Shown: one piece after another, positions 34,801 to 41,929 of the stretch
Layout of the letters: every line of letters begins with the position of its first letter
How positions within the stretch are numbered: the first letter of the stretch is position 1
DNA from: Nectonema munidae
Taxonomy: Eukaryota > Nematomorpha > Nectonematoida > Nectonematidae
Assembly: GCA_030549495.1 (NCBI GenBank)
Contig: JAUIRK010000908.1
Location: 1,117,501 to 1,181,500 of the forward strand
Direction: 5' to 3'
Length of the DNA: 64,000 bases
Notes under the pieces: generated by a model
Told to the model about the DNA's origin: nothing
The model's input: the letters and a program-made list of their open reading frames with translations, nothing else
The model's database searches: none
Position numbers and translations under genes: made by a program

Positions 34801-35145
34801 ACACATTAACGTATATACATATAATATCCTACTTCAGTATTCCTTTCAACTATATATATATCGTCCAAGTATTTTTAATTGACTGATTTGTTTATTGAAT
34901 TAATCATATGATGAAAAAACGTTCTGAGATTTTTTATTTTACTGCATTCATTTTAGGAAGAATTTAGTTCCTTGGACAATGAAGACGAAGATGACAAACA
35001 GAAGAATTATACTAGTGGTCAAAACAGCGGTTCTGTTCACACAAGCCAGCCCAAAGTGGATCATATTAGTGAGTCCACAAATCTGAATAACGATATCCAC
35101 ACAAGTTACTCGAATAAGAACTCCGCAATCCCATTAGGCATGTAA
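4828..35145 (+). CDS. Csp: Cysteine string protein (DNAJC5/Csp), seven coding exons
   Basis: Joining 4828-4874, 9620-9701, 13465-13521, 23171-23323, 24479-24610, 27875-27997 and 34957-35145 gives one open frame of 260 codons plus TAA, close to the 200-250 residues usual for the family. In order it has a short N-terminus, a J domain (about residues 22-88) with HPD at 49-51, the linker [17 protein letters not shown], the string (11 Cys in residues 126-138), and an acidic, Ser/Asn-rich tail. In known animals CSP is palmitoylated on the string, sits on synaptic vesicles and, with Hsc70, chaperones SNAP-25-type proteins. That role is inferred from the family. Introns 2-6 are all phase 0 and intron 1 is phase 2. 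Most introns hold transposons. The first exon is the least certain part. Confidence 0.93.
5488..5636. mobile_element. Short hAT MITE with GAGTC repeats
   Basis: The left end is CAGGGTTACGCACTC and the right end reads ACAGCCCACCCTG, that is CAGGGTGGGCTGT inverted. The flanking 8-mers ATGATGAT and CTTATGAT match at 6 of 8 positions, compatible with a decayed hAT target duplication. The interior is built of GAGTC-like motifs (GGAGTCAGAGTCG, GGAGTTTGAGTCC), also seen near 32080 and 41220. Confidence 0.5.
5894..6015. mobile_element. TTAA MITE, subfamily B, copy 1
   Basis: It is bounded by TTAA at 5890-5893 and 6016-6019. The inverted ends are CCCTTTCGTGACCAA and the complement of TTGGTCACAAAAGGG. 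Just inside the left end is a perfect 18-bp palindrome TGTATCATATATGATACA. The interior carries TCGTCTG motifs like those of subfamily A. Confidence 0.85.
6912..6953 (+). repeat. Direct repeat flanking the hAT, left copy
   Basis: The stretch AACAGAATGGCCTACATTGG and the following TACTATGGATATCCCT recurs with few changes at about 8236-8275 as AACAGATTGACCTACATTGG and TGCTATGAATATCCCT. The pair sits on either side of the hAT at 6955-8084, about 1.3 kb apart, far longer than an 8-bp target duplication. Confidence 0.7.
6955..8084 (-). mobile_element. Degraded hAT transposon (ZBED-like transposase)
   Basis: The terminal inverted repeats are TAGGGCTCAACTACATTTG (6955) and CAAATGTATTTGATCCCTA (ending 8084). 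Transposase remains lie on the - strand. The frame at 7900-7487 includes the block TLDPRFKFL. The region 7456-7226 reads in overlapping frames [18 protein letters not shown] and [12 protein letters not shown], the C-terminal dimerisation block of hAT transposases. At least one frameshift splits that block and the N-terminal zinc finger is not visible. The 8-bp target duplication is not clear. Confidence 0.75.
8236..8275 (+). repeat. Direct repeat flanking the hAT, right copy
   Basis: Partner of the repeat at 6912-6953. The sequence between the hAT right end (8084) and this copy contains no recognised element. Confidence 0.7.
9312..9400 (+). mobile_element. tRNA-derived SINE fragment
   Basis: It contains TAGGTCTTGGGTTCGAATCG with a B-box-like GGTTCGAATC at 9346-9355, followed by ATAGTTCGACACAAGCTCTGC. 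The same head and tail arrangement occurs at 26222-26311 (+) and 12122-12262 (-), which defines the family. The A-box half is missing here, and the copy abuts a hAT-like end (CAGTGTTTCTCGATTGGGG inverted, ending near 9310). Confidence 0.6.
9620..9701 (+). CDS. Csp: Csp exon 2: start of J domain
   Basis: The acceptor is CGTTTAG at 9613-9619. The exon reads [20 protein letters not shown] then IKRAYRK, the first J-domain helices, matching the CSP pattern SLYxxLGLxKxATxxDIKKxYRK. It ends AAG before a GTTCTT donor, which is weak for a 5' splice site but is forced by the phase-0 join to exon 3. A hAT transposon's target duplication begins 48 bp into the following intron. Confidence 0.92.
9757..11002 (-). 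mobile_element. hAT transposon with perfect 8-bp target duplication
   Basis: Perfect terminal inverted repeats CAGGGCCCGCGC start at 9757 and end at 11002, flanked by identical CTCTGAAT at 9749-9756 and 11003-11010. Poly-G runs lie just inside both ends (9781-9795 and about 10914-10923). On the - strand near 10180-9980 the sequence reads [20 protein letters not shown] then [14 protein letters not shown], the C-terminal dimerisation block of hAT transposases. The rest of the transposase is deleted or decayed, so the copy is non-autonomous. Confidence 0.92.
10803..10840 (-). repeat. 38-bp match to the 3' end of the I-type LINE
   Basis: ATATCTAAGCACTTTCCAAC, then a TTGATATGCTTGC end, matches positions 53284-53321 next to the tail of the full-length LINE, with only one or two differences and in the same orientation. 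The CCTA tail is absent here. It lies inside the hAT at 9757-11002. Confidence 0.65.
12122..12262 (-). mobile_element. tRNA-derived SINE
   Basis: Read on the - strand it starts GGGAGCGTGAGTAAGGTTGG, then TTAGATAC (A-box-like), then GGTCTTGGGTTCGATCCC (B box) and a tail ATAGTTAGATACAAGCAGCG with GCAAATGTGCC. It is the most complete head in the window. It is not a functional tRNA gene: no acceptor-stem pairing or full cloverleaf is apparent. Confidence 0.75.
12292..12345 (-). mobile_element. Second SINE head, partial
   Basis: Read on the - strand: GGGCTTGAGTAAGGTTGGCT, then AGATACCACATGG and TGCAAGGTCTT. It repeats the A-box half of the neighbouring SINE with changes and stops before the B box. 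Together the two pieces look like a head-to-tail duplication or nested insertion. Confidence 0.6.
13465..13521 (+). CDS. Csp: Csp exon 3: HPD loop
   Basis: The 57-nt exon follows acceptor TTTAG and is followed by donor GTAAGA. It encodes [19 protein letters not shown]. The HPD tripeptide that stimulates Hsp70 ATPase is intact, and the flanking LALxYHPDKNPxNPEA is diagnostic of DNAJC5. Both junctions are phase 0. Confidence 0.96.
15690..16680 (-). mobile_element. hAT (ZBED5/FAM200-like) transposase fragment, copy 1
   Basis: Read on the - strand, 16448-16191 contains [20 protein letters not shown] then [19 protein letters not shown], matching the VCTDGAxSMxG...HCxIHRQAL block of this hAT subfamily, although the usual SMVG is altered. 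A following frame has [17 protein letters not shown] (LLHTEVRWLSRGKVLKR in relatives). The 5' flank ends at 16680 with AGAGGCGCACATCCTCATAA inverted, a hAT-like terminus. Several frameshifts are present and no intact frame remains. Confidence 0.75.
19500..19612 (-). mobile_element. Solo hAT terminus
   Basis: The inverse of the right edge reads CAGGGTTTCTCAACGTGGGT followed by a GGCACCCTAAGGGGC stretch, a Charlie-like hAT terminus. No matching left terminus was found within the next kilobase. Confidence 0.5.
20340..20960 (-). mobile_element. hAT fragment, copy 2, internally deleted sibling of copy 1
   Basis: The segment 20343-20590 aligns with 15691-15885, and 20600-20720 aligns with about 16400-16510, but the roughly 500 bp between them in copy 1 are missing. 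On the - strand it reads [20 protein letters not shown] then [20 protein letters not shown], a transposase C-terminal segment. It is non-functional. Confidence 0.7.
21240..21333 (-). mobile_element. Solo hAT terminus
   Basis: The inverse reads CAGTGGTTTTCAAACTGGAG then TCCGCGTGCCGCG, a typical hAT end (CAGTGGTTYTCAAACTGG). Its partner was not found. Confidence 0.5.
22142..22709 (+). pseudogene. MULE transposase N-terminal half (FLYWCH + first DDE block)
   Basis: The frame from ATG 22142 reads [20 protein letters not shown] then [20 protein letters not shown], a FLYWCH finger in which the usual Trp of YWRC is Ser. It stops after DAENLK. The homologous frame then runs through [20 protein letters not shown] and [12 protein letters not shown], and shifts again to [20 protein letters not shown], ending [12 protein letters not shown]. 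The motif order is that of arthropod FLYWCH-MULEs. It cannot encode an active protein. Confidence 0.85.
22737..22961 (+). pseudogene. MULE transposase C-terminus
   Basis: The frame reads [20 protein letters not shown] then [20 protein letters not shown] and [11 protein letters not shown] before TAG. This matches the usual MULE ending (YDNYxxLDYLRAIAHNL). It follows the N-terminal half after only 27 nt, so the region with the second and third catalytic residues and the zinc-binding block has been deleted. Confidence 0.8.
23171..23323 (+). CDS. Csp: Csp exon 4: end of J domain and linker
   Basis: The acceptor is TTTTTCAG and the donor GTAAGG. The 51 codons read [20 protein letters not shown], then [20 protein letters not shown] and [11 protein letters not shown]. 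This covers J-domain helix III and the conserved GEENVxxYF linker of CSP. The acceptor lies only 74 bp from the right end of a MULE insertion at 21855-23096. Confidence 0.97.
23324..24478 (+). other. Csp intron 4
   Basis: The shortest Csp intron. Near 23797-23815 a C-run with AGATAATTTTATGAATGCAC resembles the GTGCNCATCC..poly-G hAT ends seen elsewhere. Nothing else is recognisable. Confidence 0.5.
24479..24610 (+). CDS. Csp: Csp exon 5: cysteine string
   Basis: The acceptor is TGATATAG and the donor GTATTA. The 44 codons begin [12 protein letters not shown] and continue with [15 protein letters not shown], the palmitoylated membrane anchor of the family (11 Cys in 13 residues plus one upstream Cys). 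They end [18 protein letters not shown], which parallels the fly GKFKPxxxxxxDQYSHLN. Length and position align with fly and vertebrate CSP without gaps before the string. Confidence 0.97.
25310..25920. other. GC-richer unidentified segment
   Basis: Base composition is distinctly less AT-rich than the surroundings, with motifs such as TCGGCTGAGTTGGAATAGC and GACACTTTAATGATGATGCT. The last resembles the ATGATG ends of some non-LTR elements. The 118-codon - strand frame within it has no recognisable domain. It may be the 3' untranslated part of a retroelement or a degraded gene; I cannot tell which. Confidence 0.35.
26222..26311 (+). mobile_element. tRNA-derived SINE
   Basis: GATAACTCAAGGTCTTGGG continues into the B box GGTTCGATCC (26251-26260) and then ATAGTTCGATACAAGCGGCA with CAATTGTGCC. 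It matches the SINE at 12122-12262 in the opposite orientation. The A-box part is truncated. Confidence 0.7.
27421..27540 (-). mobile_element. tRNA-like SINE of a second type
   Basis: On the - strand it reads GAGGCGTGGGCAGGATTGCA then TAGTCTTGC and a B box GGGTTCACACCCC. It shares the tRNA-like layout but not the tail of the other SINEs. A degraded tRNA gene is an alternative, but the arms do not pair convincingly. Confidence 0.5.
27875..27997 (+). CDS. Csp: Csp exon 6: variable C-terminal region
   Basis: The acceptor is TTGCTTTCGCAG. The 41 codons begin [19 protein letters not shown] and are rich in Thr, Ser and Gln, like the poorly conserved C-terminal half of CSP. The end is set by the phase-0 join to the last exon and falls at GGG before a GTTCGT donor, a second weak GTT-type donor in this gene. 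Upstream GT dinucleotides would put the last exon out of frame. Confidence 0.85.
29700..30660 (-). mobile_element. piggyBac-type transposase relic
   Basis: The frame at 30658-30341 reads [20 protein letters not shown] then GNHESIRNL, the start of the DDE_Tnp_1_7 domain. Further along, near 30225-30110, is [20 protein letters not shown], and near 29995-29910 [20 protein letters not shown], matching the piggyBac YNxTKGGVDTxDQM block. The frame is interrupted between blocks. No TTAA-flanked ends could be assigned. A 25-base C-run lies just upstream at 30684-30708. Confidence 0.85.
30684..30708 (+). repeat. Poly-C tract, 25 bases
   Basis: An uninterrupted C-run immediately upstream of the piggyBac relic. 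Runs of this length often mark sequencing or assembly uncertainty. Confidence 0.9.
31567..32050. repeat. Possible fold-back element
   Basis: CCGGGGAGACAACTTGCCCG on the left and the complement of GACACTCAAGTTGTCTACCC on the right share an inverted GAGACAACTTG-like core, each surrounded by purine-rich imperfect repeats. No target duplication was found, so the ends are approximate. Confidence 0.35.
32080..32146. repeat. GACTCCGACTCC repeat with hAT-like end
   Basis: The segment carries GGAGTCGCGATAA, TTGACTCCGACTCC and GCGACTCCACAGCCCTG. Inverted, the right edge reads CAGGGCTGTGGAGTCGCACC, a hAT-like terminus with the same GAGTC theme as 5488-5636. Confidence 0.55.
33144..33440 (+). repeat. 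Three spaced direct repeats of about 60 bp
   Basis: The unit ACTGAGCCCAGAAATGAAAC, then TAGCATGGTTGAT and GGTATAAAACATATTTCA, occurs with changes at about 33147-33205, 33285-33340 and 33380-33435. The spacers between the copies differ in length. There is no coding frame. Confidence 0.75.
33830..34470 (-). mobile_element. IS630/Tc1-like transposase relic
   Basis: On the - strand near 33955-33900 the sequence reads [20 protein letters not shown], the second catalytic-Asp block (xVLDNAxYH) of IS630/Tc1/mariner transposases. About 200 bp upstream, the block LDET-FDISHH (with a stop for Trp) fits the first Asp motif. The frame is heavily disrupted and no terminal repeats were found. Confidence 0.5.
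34957..35145 (+). CDS. Csp: Csp exon 7: acidic tail and stop
   Basis: The acceptor is CATTTTAG. The 62 codons begin [18 protein letters not shown] and end [10 protein letters not shown] before TAA. The acidic patch parallels the DVDLDDVNL-type segment of fly CSP. The rest is Ser/Asn/His-rich and not conserved. Confidence 0.9.
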   Translation, partial: EEFSSLDNEDEDDKQKNYTSGQNSGSVHTSQPKVDHISESTNLNNDIHTSYSNKNSAIPLGM

Positions 35146-35245
35146 TCACAGAAAAGTGACAATCATCTCACCCACGTACACACATCTTCCTGTTCTGGTC
35201 ATCCATCATCATCATCCTCAATAAATTTATCACACTTCTATAATG
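35146..35245 (+). terminator. Csp: Csp 3' UTR with AATAAA poly(A) signal
   Basis: A canonical AATAAA lies at 35220-35225, 75 nt after the Csp stop, preceded by CATCATCATCCTC and followed within 30 nt by a TGTGACTTGTATTTT GU-rich stretch. This gives a short 3' UTR of about 90-100 nt. Confidence 0.75.
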
Positions 35246-36751
35246 TGACTTGTATTTTCATATTGTGTTTTTTGTATGTTTCCGTCATTTTGCGTACTAT
35301 TTTAATATTTTAGCCTGCTATTTTTAAAATGGTTTGCTATAACTTTTGTTATGTAATCTTATATATATATAATGGTATTTAAATATTTCCTATTTTTTCT
35401 ACTTCATATGAAAACATTTTAAATGCACATAAAATAATGTATTTATTTATGTGCGTGTTTTTCGATATTCACCATTATTACTTAGAAAATAGTTTTGCAT
35501 CCTTTCGATGTTTAGATGATTCGATATGAAATCGATTCACGATTAGCCTTAAATATTTTTATTCTTTCCCTTTTTTGAAAGTTTCTAATTCTATTCAATT
35601 TATTCAAAAAGGGGAAAATAAATTCTTGTTAAGAGAAAGCGATTTAGTTTACTTGGCAAAAAAACCCTGTTCAATTTATACAAACAAGGAGAATATTAGA
35701 GCAATAGCCTACCTCTGATACAATTAAAAAGCTAATAAAACATTAGAAAAAGGAAATATTTCTCGGTTTTTGAAAAAGTTTCAAACCCTCAAAAAAAAAT
35801 TGAGCAAATGCTTTCATATGTTTAAATCTAAAAGATGAAAATTGGTAACTGTAAAACAGAGGAGATAATGATTTATGAAAGAAATAAAATAAGTGATAGC
35901 CATGTTTTAGGTAGAAGTATCACTGACACACCTCCCCTCCTTTAGTTATGTTGACCCGTACCCCTACCTGTAACTGAATCAACGTAAATCTGATTGCAAT
36001 AATTTATATTATAAATCTGTCAATAAATCTTAGAATTTTTTCTTCGGTTACTTTGTCTTTTATGGTTTTTAACTAAACTATCTTACTAGACTCAATAATA
36101 GAGAAGTTTTATGTACGAAGTATGTGGTACAAATCTTTATGAAAGGCACAAACTTTTCTGAATATTTTGGGCTTGTATAAAAAACTATACGATGCACAAA
36201 CAAATCGTTAAATTTTTTATTTCGTTTACGATCTATTGAAGTCATCGTGAACGTTACTTCTAAAAATACCCTAAATAACTTTGCGAGAGATTATTGATCC
36301 AGATTCCTAATATCATATTAAACTTAGACTAATAAGGAATTTGTCTAAAAATCGGACATTATAGGAGAAACGAATAGAAATCAACGGTGTGATTTTGTTG
36401 GTTAAGTTCAAAGAGAAGTTTAGCATTCTTTCCAGGTTTTAGTTCGCACAAAGACCTGTCTTCACTTTTTAAATATTAAATTTATTATGTTAAAATATAA
36501 TTTAATTCTAAAGGCATGATAAATATATTTCAATATGAGAATAAAACATGTGTTCGTTTCAAGAAGATAAAACAAATATTATCATTCGGGTACAAGAAAC
36601 TTTTGTTAATATGCATATGGTACGCTCAAAAATTCATCACTTTAAAACCACTAAAGAGCAAAAATAATTTCTCAATAAATTTCAGGTGTTCAAATGTCAT
36701 TTATGTCTATAAATCATGCATGTTTTTTAAAAATATGTGTAAAGGAAAATG
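35246..36751. other. No gene seen
   Basis: AT-rich sequence between the Csp poly(A) region and the - strand exon at 36752-37358. A CTCCCCTCC stretch near 35930 is the only notable composition change. TTTATT at 36481-36486 is AATAAA on the - strand and could serve that exon's transcript. Confidence 0.4.
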
Positions 36752-37358
36752 TTATAGGGAATCGAGAAATTCAGTGAAGAGCGAAGATTGTGAAAGCGCA
36801 TCTTTCACCAAATTAAATTTGCAGCTGTTAAGAATGCATTTTAATGGAGCAAAAACGTGTTTATTTAGAGAGGTGCAGGATGATTCCATTTCACTTTTGA
36901 TAGATAAGGAATCTTCGAAATTTTGCTTAATGGATACAATCTCATCGCAAACTTCGAAACAAAATGATAATTCTACTCCTTGGAAAAGGCAATCGGGATC
37001 GCCGTAGTGAGCAACACTGTTGACTCCCAAGAAGGATATCTCATTCTTTGCCAAGTGTGCGGTAGCATTAGTGAAAAATGAGGAACAAATCTGGTTTAGT
37101 GGCGCCAAAAAGTGTTGCTTTTTGCTGGGAAAACACTTTATACAGGGCGGATCATAGGATATGAAATTACTACCACTCTTTCGTAACAAAATGTCTTGAG
37201 AGGATTTAGCGATGAAAATTAAATAAATATCAACAGTTTTGATTCCCTTTTTAATTCGTGGTAGATGCGAAATGAGAGACGAATTGAGTAGGGAGACTTT
37301 AGGAGCGAAGAATTTATCTTGAATTTGGCGTAAAACGGACAAAATGTCGTTAGATCTA
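36752..37358 (-). CDS. Candidate 3'-terminal exon of an unrecognised - strand gene
   Basis: A long open frame for this AT-rich DNA (196 codons from the TTG at 37342) ends in TAA at 36752. Upstream is a good acceptor (TTTTTTTCTTGTATTAG, ending at 37359). After it the frame begins SNDILSVLRQIQDKFFAPKV and ends LFTEFLDSL. The protein has mixed hydrophobic and charged composition with scattered Cys and no clear domain, signal or membrane segment. A possible preceding microexon (TTTAAATCGTCCAAATTTGG, with GT at its far end) would continue the frame across a 60-70 nt intron. I do not recognise the family. It could also be a chance frame inside an unknown repeat. Confidence 0.45.
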
Positions 37359-37359
37359 A

Positions 37360-39060
37360 TACAAGAAAAAAATCACATTTAAAATTTTGAAAAAGCAAAA
37401 AGTTACATCCTATGTATACTGTAAAACACCAGTTCCAAATTTGGACGATTTAAACTGACAGACATGATTTTATAAAAAATGGTGAATGATATGACAAGTT
37501 AGGCGTCGCAAAGGAGCGTATTATTCAGACTATGCTGATTTTTTCAATAAAATACCAGCTCGATTTGTGCAAGAATTTTTGAAGAAAAAATGTTTATTTA
37601 CAATGCATCTTACTTTAGCCAATTTGACTTATAAGGGGTCATTCACAATTGACGTCAACACAGACTGGGAGGGAGGGGGAGGCTTCAAGTTGATAAAAGT
37701 TGACAAATGTGGACGGGGGGGGGGGGGGGGGGGGGTTTGGAAAAGTTGACATCAACATTATATATAGATTTCTCTTTTTCTCAGATCTGTAGATTTCACA
37801 GTATCTTCTGCAAATCATAAAATGTAACATTAGCGAGTGTTGTAAACCATTTCTTACAAATTATGATACGTTTTTCTCTGACAGATAATCAAATTCTGAT
37901 TCTTTTATTGAAGATATATATTTACAAACATAAAAATATTTATATATTTTATCTATACCTTGGCAAAGCTTCGGAGGCATTGCATATGCTAAGAAGCGAG
38001 AGCGAACTATATAGTATTTAAAGTAAAAAAATTTAAACGCTTTTAGTTTTCTTTGGAGTATTTGAAAACTTACAAAACTTTACATAGCTGTCAAGATATA
38101 AAAACTTTAACTTATATTAAAAGTTTTTTGTATTAAAAAAAACATTAAAAAAAATAAAACCATCGTATTTCAAATGCAACGAACGAGGCAACGGGTGCAA
38201 AATAACAGCGTATGTATTACAGTTTTTGCGATGATATTTTTTTATAGAACAAGTATCTCTTTTTAAAAAATTCACATCATTTCTCAAAAAACAACAGCCA
38301 TGATGTTTCGTTAAATTTATATCATTTTATCTTTTTATATAAAACAGAATCTCATTTTATCTTCTTACATAAAACAAAACCAAAAGATCTTATTTGTCCA
38401 TTTTCTATTAAACAACCAAGCAGGCAAAGAGAGCGAGTATTGAAAACTTTCGCAATTAAAAAGCGAAAGTTGTTACCTTTTTAACCCATTTAGGACCAAT
38501 GTTCCTATTTTGGAACATAAGTAATTTCATCTTCGTCTGCTTTTTTCAATGACTTTGAATATAAATCGTCTGCGTTTTTTTTAGATATCGTCTGCTTTGC
38601 TTGGTCTTAAATGGGTTAAACAACAAATTAGATAAATATTGATAAAGTTCTTTCAAAATTCAATTATTGCAACGTAAAAAAGAGTGCTCGCAACTATGTC
38701 ATCTTTTAGAACCAAAGATTTATCACTTAAAACGAATTTTAGATATTAAAAAAATCCATAATTTTAAGATGCAGAAACAATTTGAATAATTACTTTTCTT
38801 TTGTATATAAATTAATTCGCTATTTAAAAGCATCTACAGCCCTATAATATGTACTGTATATTGTTTGAAAAACGTAAACATAAAGAGCTTTTATTTGGGT
38901 ATTTATAAGTAGGGGCGAATGGAATCACCGCCCTTTCTTACCCACAAACTACTGAAATTTAAGAATTAGCATGATCTGTCTTGTACTAATTCAACCTTAT
39001 TTTTCGTTCACACTTAATTATAATTGATTGGTATATATTTTTCACGATATTTCTTATTAT
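37360..39060. other. Non-coding, repeats
   Basis: It holds a dispersed GGGAGGGGG/poly-G repeat (about 37635-37760, with 21 G at 37715-37735 and the motif AAAAGTTGACATCAACATT), a fragment sharing CTTGGCAAAGCTTCGGAGGC with 3010-3060, and a TTAA MITE (38485-38615). No gene is seen. Confidence 0.55.
38485..38615. mobile_element. TTAA MITE, subfamily A, copy 2
   Basis: It is bounded by TTAA at 38481-38484 and 38616-38619, with inverted ends CCCATTTAGGACCAA and the complement of TTGGTCTTAAATGGG. The subterminal hairpin TGTTCCTATTTTGGAACA keeps the outer six pairs. Three TCGTCTG motifs lie in the interior. Confidence 0.88.
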
Positions 39061-39419
39061 ATCTCACAGGTTGTTATGAGCACTGGAAATAATTGCACGC
39101 GCATACACAACAATAACACCGATTTACTGACTACTCATGAGCTTATCACGTGTGCTCTCAGTCACAAGTGAAAGACCATTCAAGGAGCGATCCATACGAT
39201 ACGGTGGCTGCCATTTTGTTGGTAACACACTTAATCATCGTTGTTGTTGGGAAAGTGTTCTACACCCTACACAAAATAGCAAAAAATACATCGATAAAAT
39301 TGATCAAATTATTCAGCCTTACGAGTCAATATTTTATTGAGAAAAAACACTATTAAATATACGCATTCAATTTGCTACAAGAAAGCATTTCGTTGAAAAA
39401 AACATTTATAACTTTATCC

Positions 39420-40150
39420 AAGAACTACAGCTGAGCATTCAACGCGACTTTTGGGATGTAACGGCTGGAGCATATAGAAAAGAAGCACCTGATTCTCTCA
39501 TTAATGGAATAACCCTTCGTTTATACGCTTACGTTTGTTCGATGATTCAAAATTAATTTTGAAACGGTCACGTTACTCTAAAGATCTTTGGAAATTGCGT
39601 GTAAAAGTTCAACTGACGATGGTAGAGAAAATCAAATATATGCTACCATTACTCCATATTCTGAGGAAAATCATCAATTGAGTAGTAATGCTATAAGTAA
39701 ACAAAAAATTGAACCTAGATATACAAACAAGTCTTACTATTGTTATTTTTGTGGTGGCAGACGTCAACAACGCATCAGTTTTCCTGCTCGCAACACGTCT
39801 TCTTGTAGAAAACGTAATAAGTCATGTCATTTAAGAATCTCCTTCTCAATCTACAGCTTTCATTCCTAGTATTGCATTCGTCACTCGTTTTGGTCGGAAG
39901 TTATATATGAAATTAAACTAGCATGCAGTTATTGACAGTGGATCGAAGGAAAACCTCATTTCTCAGTCTTGCGTTTCAAAACTATCTTTTCATCCTGGTG
40001 ATTATACCGAATTCGCAACTAACGGCATCAAAGTATTAGGCATGTACAAAACTCCAGTTATTGAAAAAAAAATAAAGATATTTTATCAACTTAACGCCAT
40101 GTAAAAAAACTTCTTTAAATATACTTTTTCTAGAGAGATTTTAACACGTT
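39420..40150 (+). mobile_element. Ty3-like LTR retrotransposon fossil (gag-protease part)
   Basis: A broken remnant. A gag-like stretch leads to a zinc-knuckle region (CYFCGG and a later CRKRNKSCH near 39735-39830), followed by a retropepsin-like AVIDSGS block near 39925-39950. This gag-knuckle-protease order is that of Ty3/Gypsy elements. No reverse transcriptase, integrase or LTR was recognised in the window, so only an internal piece survives. Several breaks and the lack of terminal repeats point to an old insertion. Confidence 0.6.
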
Positions 40151-41929
40151 TCTTAGAATATTAATGAAAGAGGATTAAAGGGATTAGCACTTATTTTAAA
40201 GGCAGAAGAAGGAAGCCAAACCTTAAGGAAAAAGGAGAATTTTGAAAACAAATCTTTTCTAGTGGAATGAATTTGGCGCACAAGGAGTGTTCATCGGCTA
40301 TATTCTTCAGTTCTCCACCTTAAAATAATCAGTCCATCAATATAAATAGTGAAACATGTATAATAAACTTCCCAGAAAGATTTTAAAAAAATTACAAACA
40401 TTTTTGTTTTAATAATATGTTTCAATTTTAGTTCTATTTTAATAAAACAATTTTCTCATTTTTATTTTAAATAATTATTCCTACAATGTTGTTTCCAACT
40501 TTGAACAAATTGAATTGTTTTTCACATTTTTAAAAAAGTAAACGCAAAAATACGCCTAGAGTATTTCAATGAGAACGCTAATTTGATGGACGCATGCATC
40601 AAGATATAAGAAATCTTCATCACAAGAGGCGCTTGCAAAAGATATGCAGTGTTCTAATCTAATCATTAAACCATGTCCTCTTGTCAATAGAATACACCGA
40701 CTCGGTTTTCGAGTATACGAAATTTCAGGTTCTCAAAATATATTATTCAAAATGACATTATCGGCAAATGTCATGTGTATTTTGGTGGGAGCGTAGGGTC
40801 TCGATCCCTGATCTCGAACATTTCTATCATCTGTCCAGCTATGAAGGATTTTTCTTCTATTGGATGTGATACCGACAAGTAAAAAAAAGACATTAGAGTC
40901 ATTGCCAGTAAAATCGTTAAAACACTAACTTTAACTTCTCTAACACTATCAGAAAGAATTATAAATTAGCCAGCCACATTATAAAATGTAAAAAAAATTA
41001 ACAATGTTCTAGTGTTGTCTCCTCGTTCATATGTGTCAAATCAAACAAAGGACAAATTATATTTTATATGCATACTATAATAATAATTCATGGGAGGTTA
41101 ATATATTATATTTTTTCAAAGAACGAAAATCAAATTGCATACCCCTATAAGCACGGATATAAGGTAATAATATCGGATTAACAAGCAACTAAAAATAATC
41201 AGAGTTGTCTCGCATACAGAGATGCGGAGTCGAAAAATATTTTGCGAATCCGACTCCGGCATACATAAAAATGTTGACTCCGACTTCAATTCCGCATACA
41301 TAAAATTTTTGACTTTGACTCCAGTATGTATAAAATGTGTCACTTCGAATTCAGTATACATACAATTTGACTACTATTTCAGAATTTAGAAGATATTTTC
41401 AGTTCAACTCTGAATCTACTACACATAAATATTTTGAATTTAACTTCAAATTAAAATTTTTAATTTAACATCAAGCAATAATTATTTTTTATTTTACTTA
41501 TAAGTTTTTGATTCATTCAACAAATTTTTTTTATATTTTAAGATAGTTAGTGTTATGGTCCGTGTGTGAATATAATCTATGGTTTTACTAAGTGTGAAAA
41601 TTATAATATTGATAAAACTTTAAATTTATTATGAATTTAAGTTCAAGGAATAATTATTATTTAGATACAAAAAAACATTATAGTCCAGTGGTTTTTTGGA
41701 AAAATGAAGACATAATGAAAAGAAAACTACAAAATTTATTAACCGATTCACAAGGCAACAAAAATTTTTTTGCCAAAACTTTTTTTACATAATTAAAATA
41801 TATTAACCTCACTGATTATGAAAATAAAATTCGTTTTTACTAATTGGCTCTAATTTTCAAATATTTACTTAATGACATAATTTTTTATTCATTATAAAAA
41901 AATTATTTAAAAAAATACTTCGACTTTCT
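40151..41929. other. No gene seen; one GACTCC tandem repeat
   Basis: AT-rich. Apart from the tandem repeat at 41220-41380, no element was recognised. A TAGGGTCTCGATCCC stretch near 40795 resembles a B box but has no SINE context. Confidence 0.45.
41220..41380. repeat. Tandem repeat of about 35 bp with GACTCCGACTYC core
   Basis: Units such as GCATACATAAAAATGTTGAC plus TCCGACTTCAATTCC recur three to four times with decay: GCATACATAAAATTTTTGAC, then ATGTATAAAATGTGTCAC. The core matches the GAGTC elements at 5488-5636 and 32080-32146. Confidence 0.7.

Larger units (their letters stand above)
27998..34956 (+). other. Csp intron 6 (7 kb)
   Basis: It contains a piggyBac transposase relic (29700-30660), a possible fold-back (31567-32050), a GACTCC repeat end (32080-32146), three spaced direct repeats (33144-33440) and an IS630-like relic (33830-34470). 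The stretch 28030-29690 shows nothing firm, nor does 32560-33140. An open frame at 32107-32385 has no recognisable domain. Confidence 0.5.

Noticed and set aside
36752-37342. Faint resemblance of the start of the 196-codon frame to the spindle-checkpoint protein p31comet (MAD2L1BP)
   Set aside because: Only a short hydrophobic stretch is similar, with no diagnostic motif over the rest of the frame, so no function is assigned.
39137-39356. Small protein with a hydrophobic segment
   Set aside because: No start or splice context and no homology that I can name. It lies just left of the LTR-element fossil and may be part of it or chance.
40780-40815. Another SINE B box (GGGTCTCGATCCC)
   Set aside because: There is no matching head or tail of either SINE type around it.
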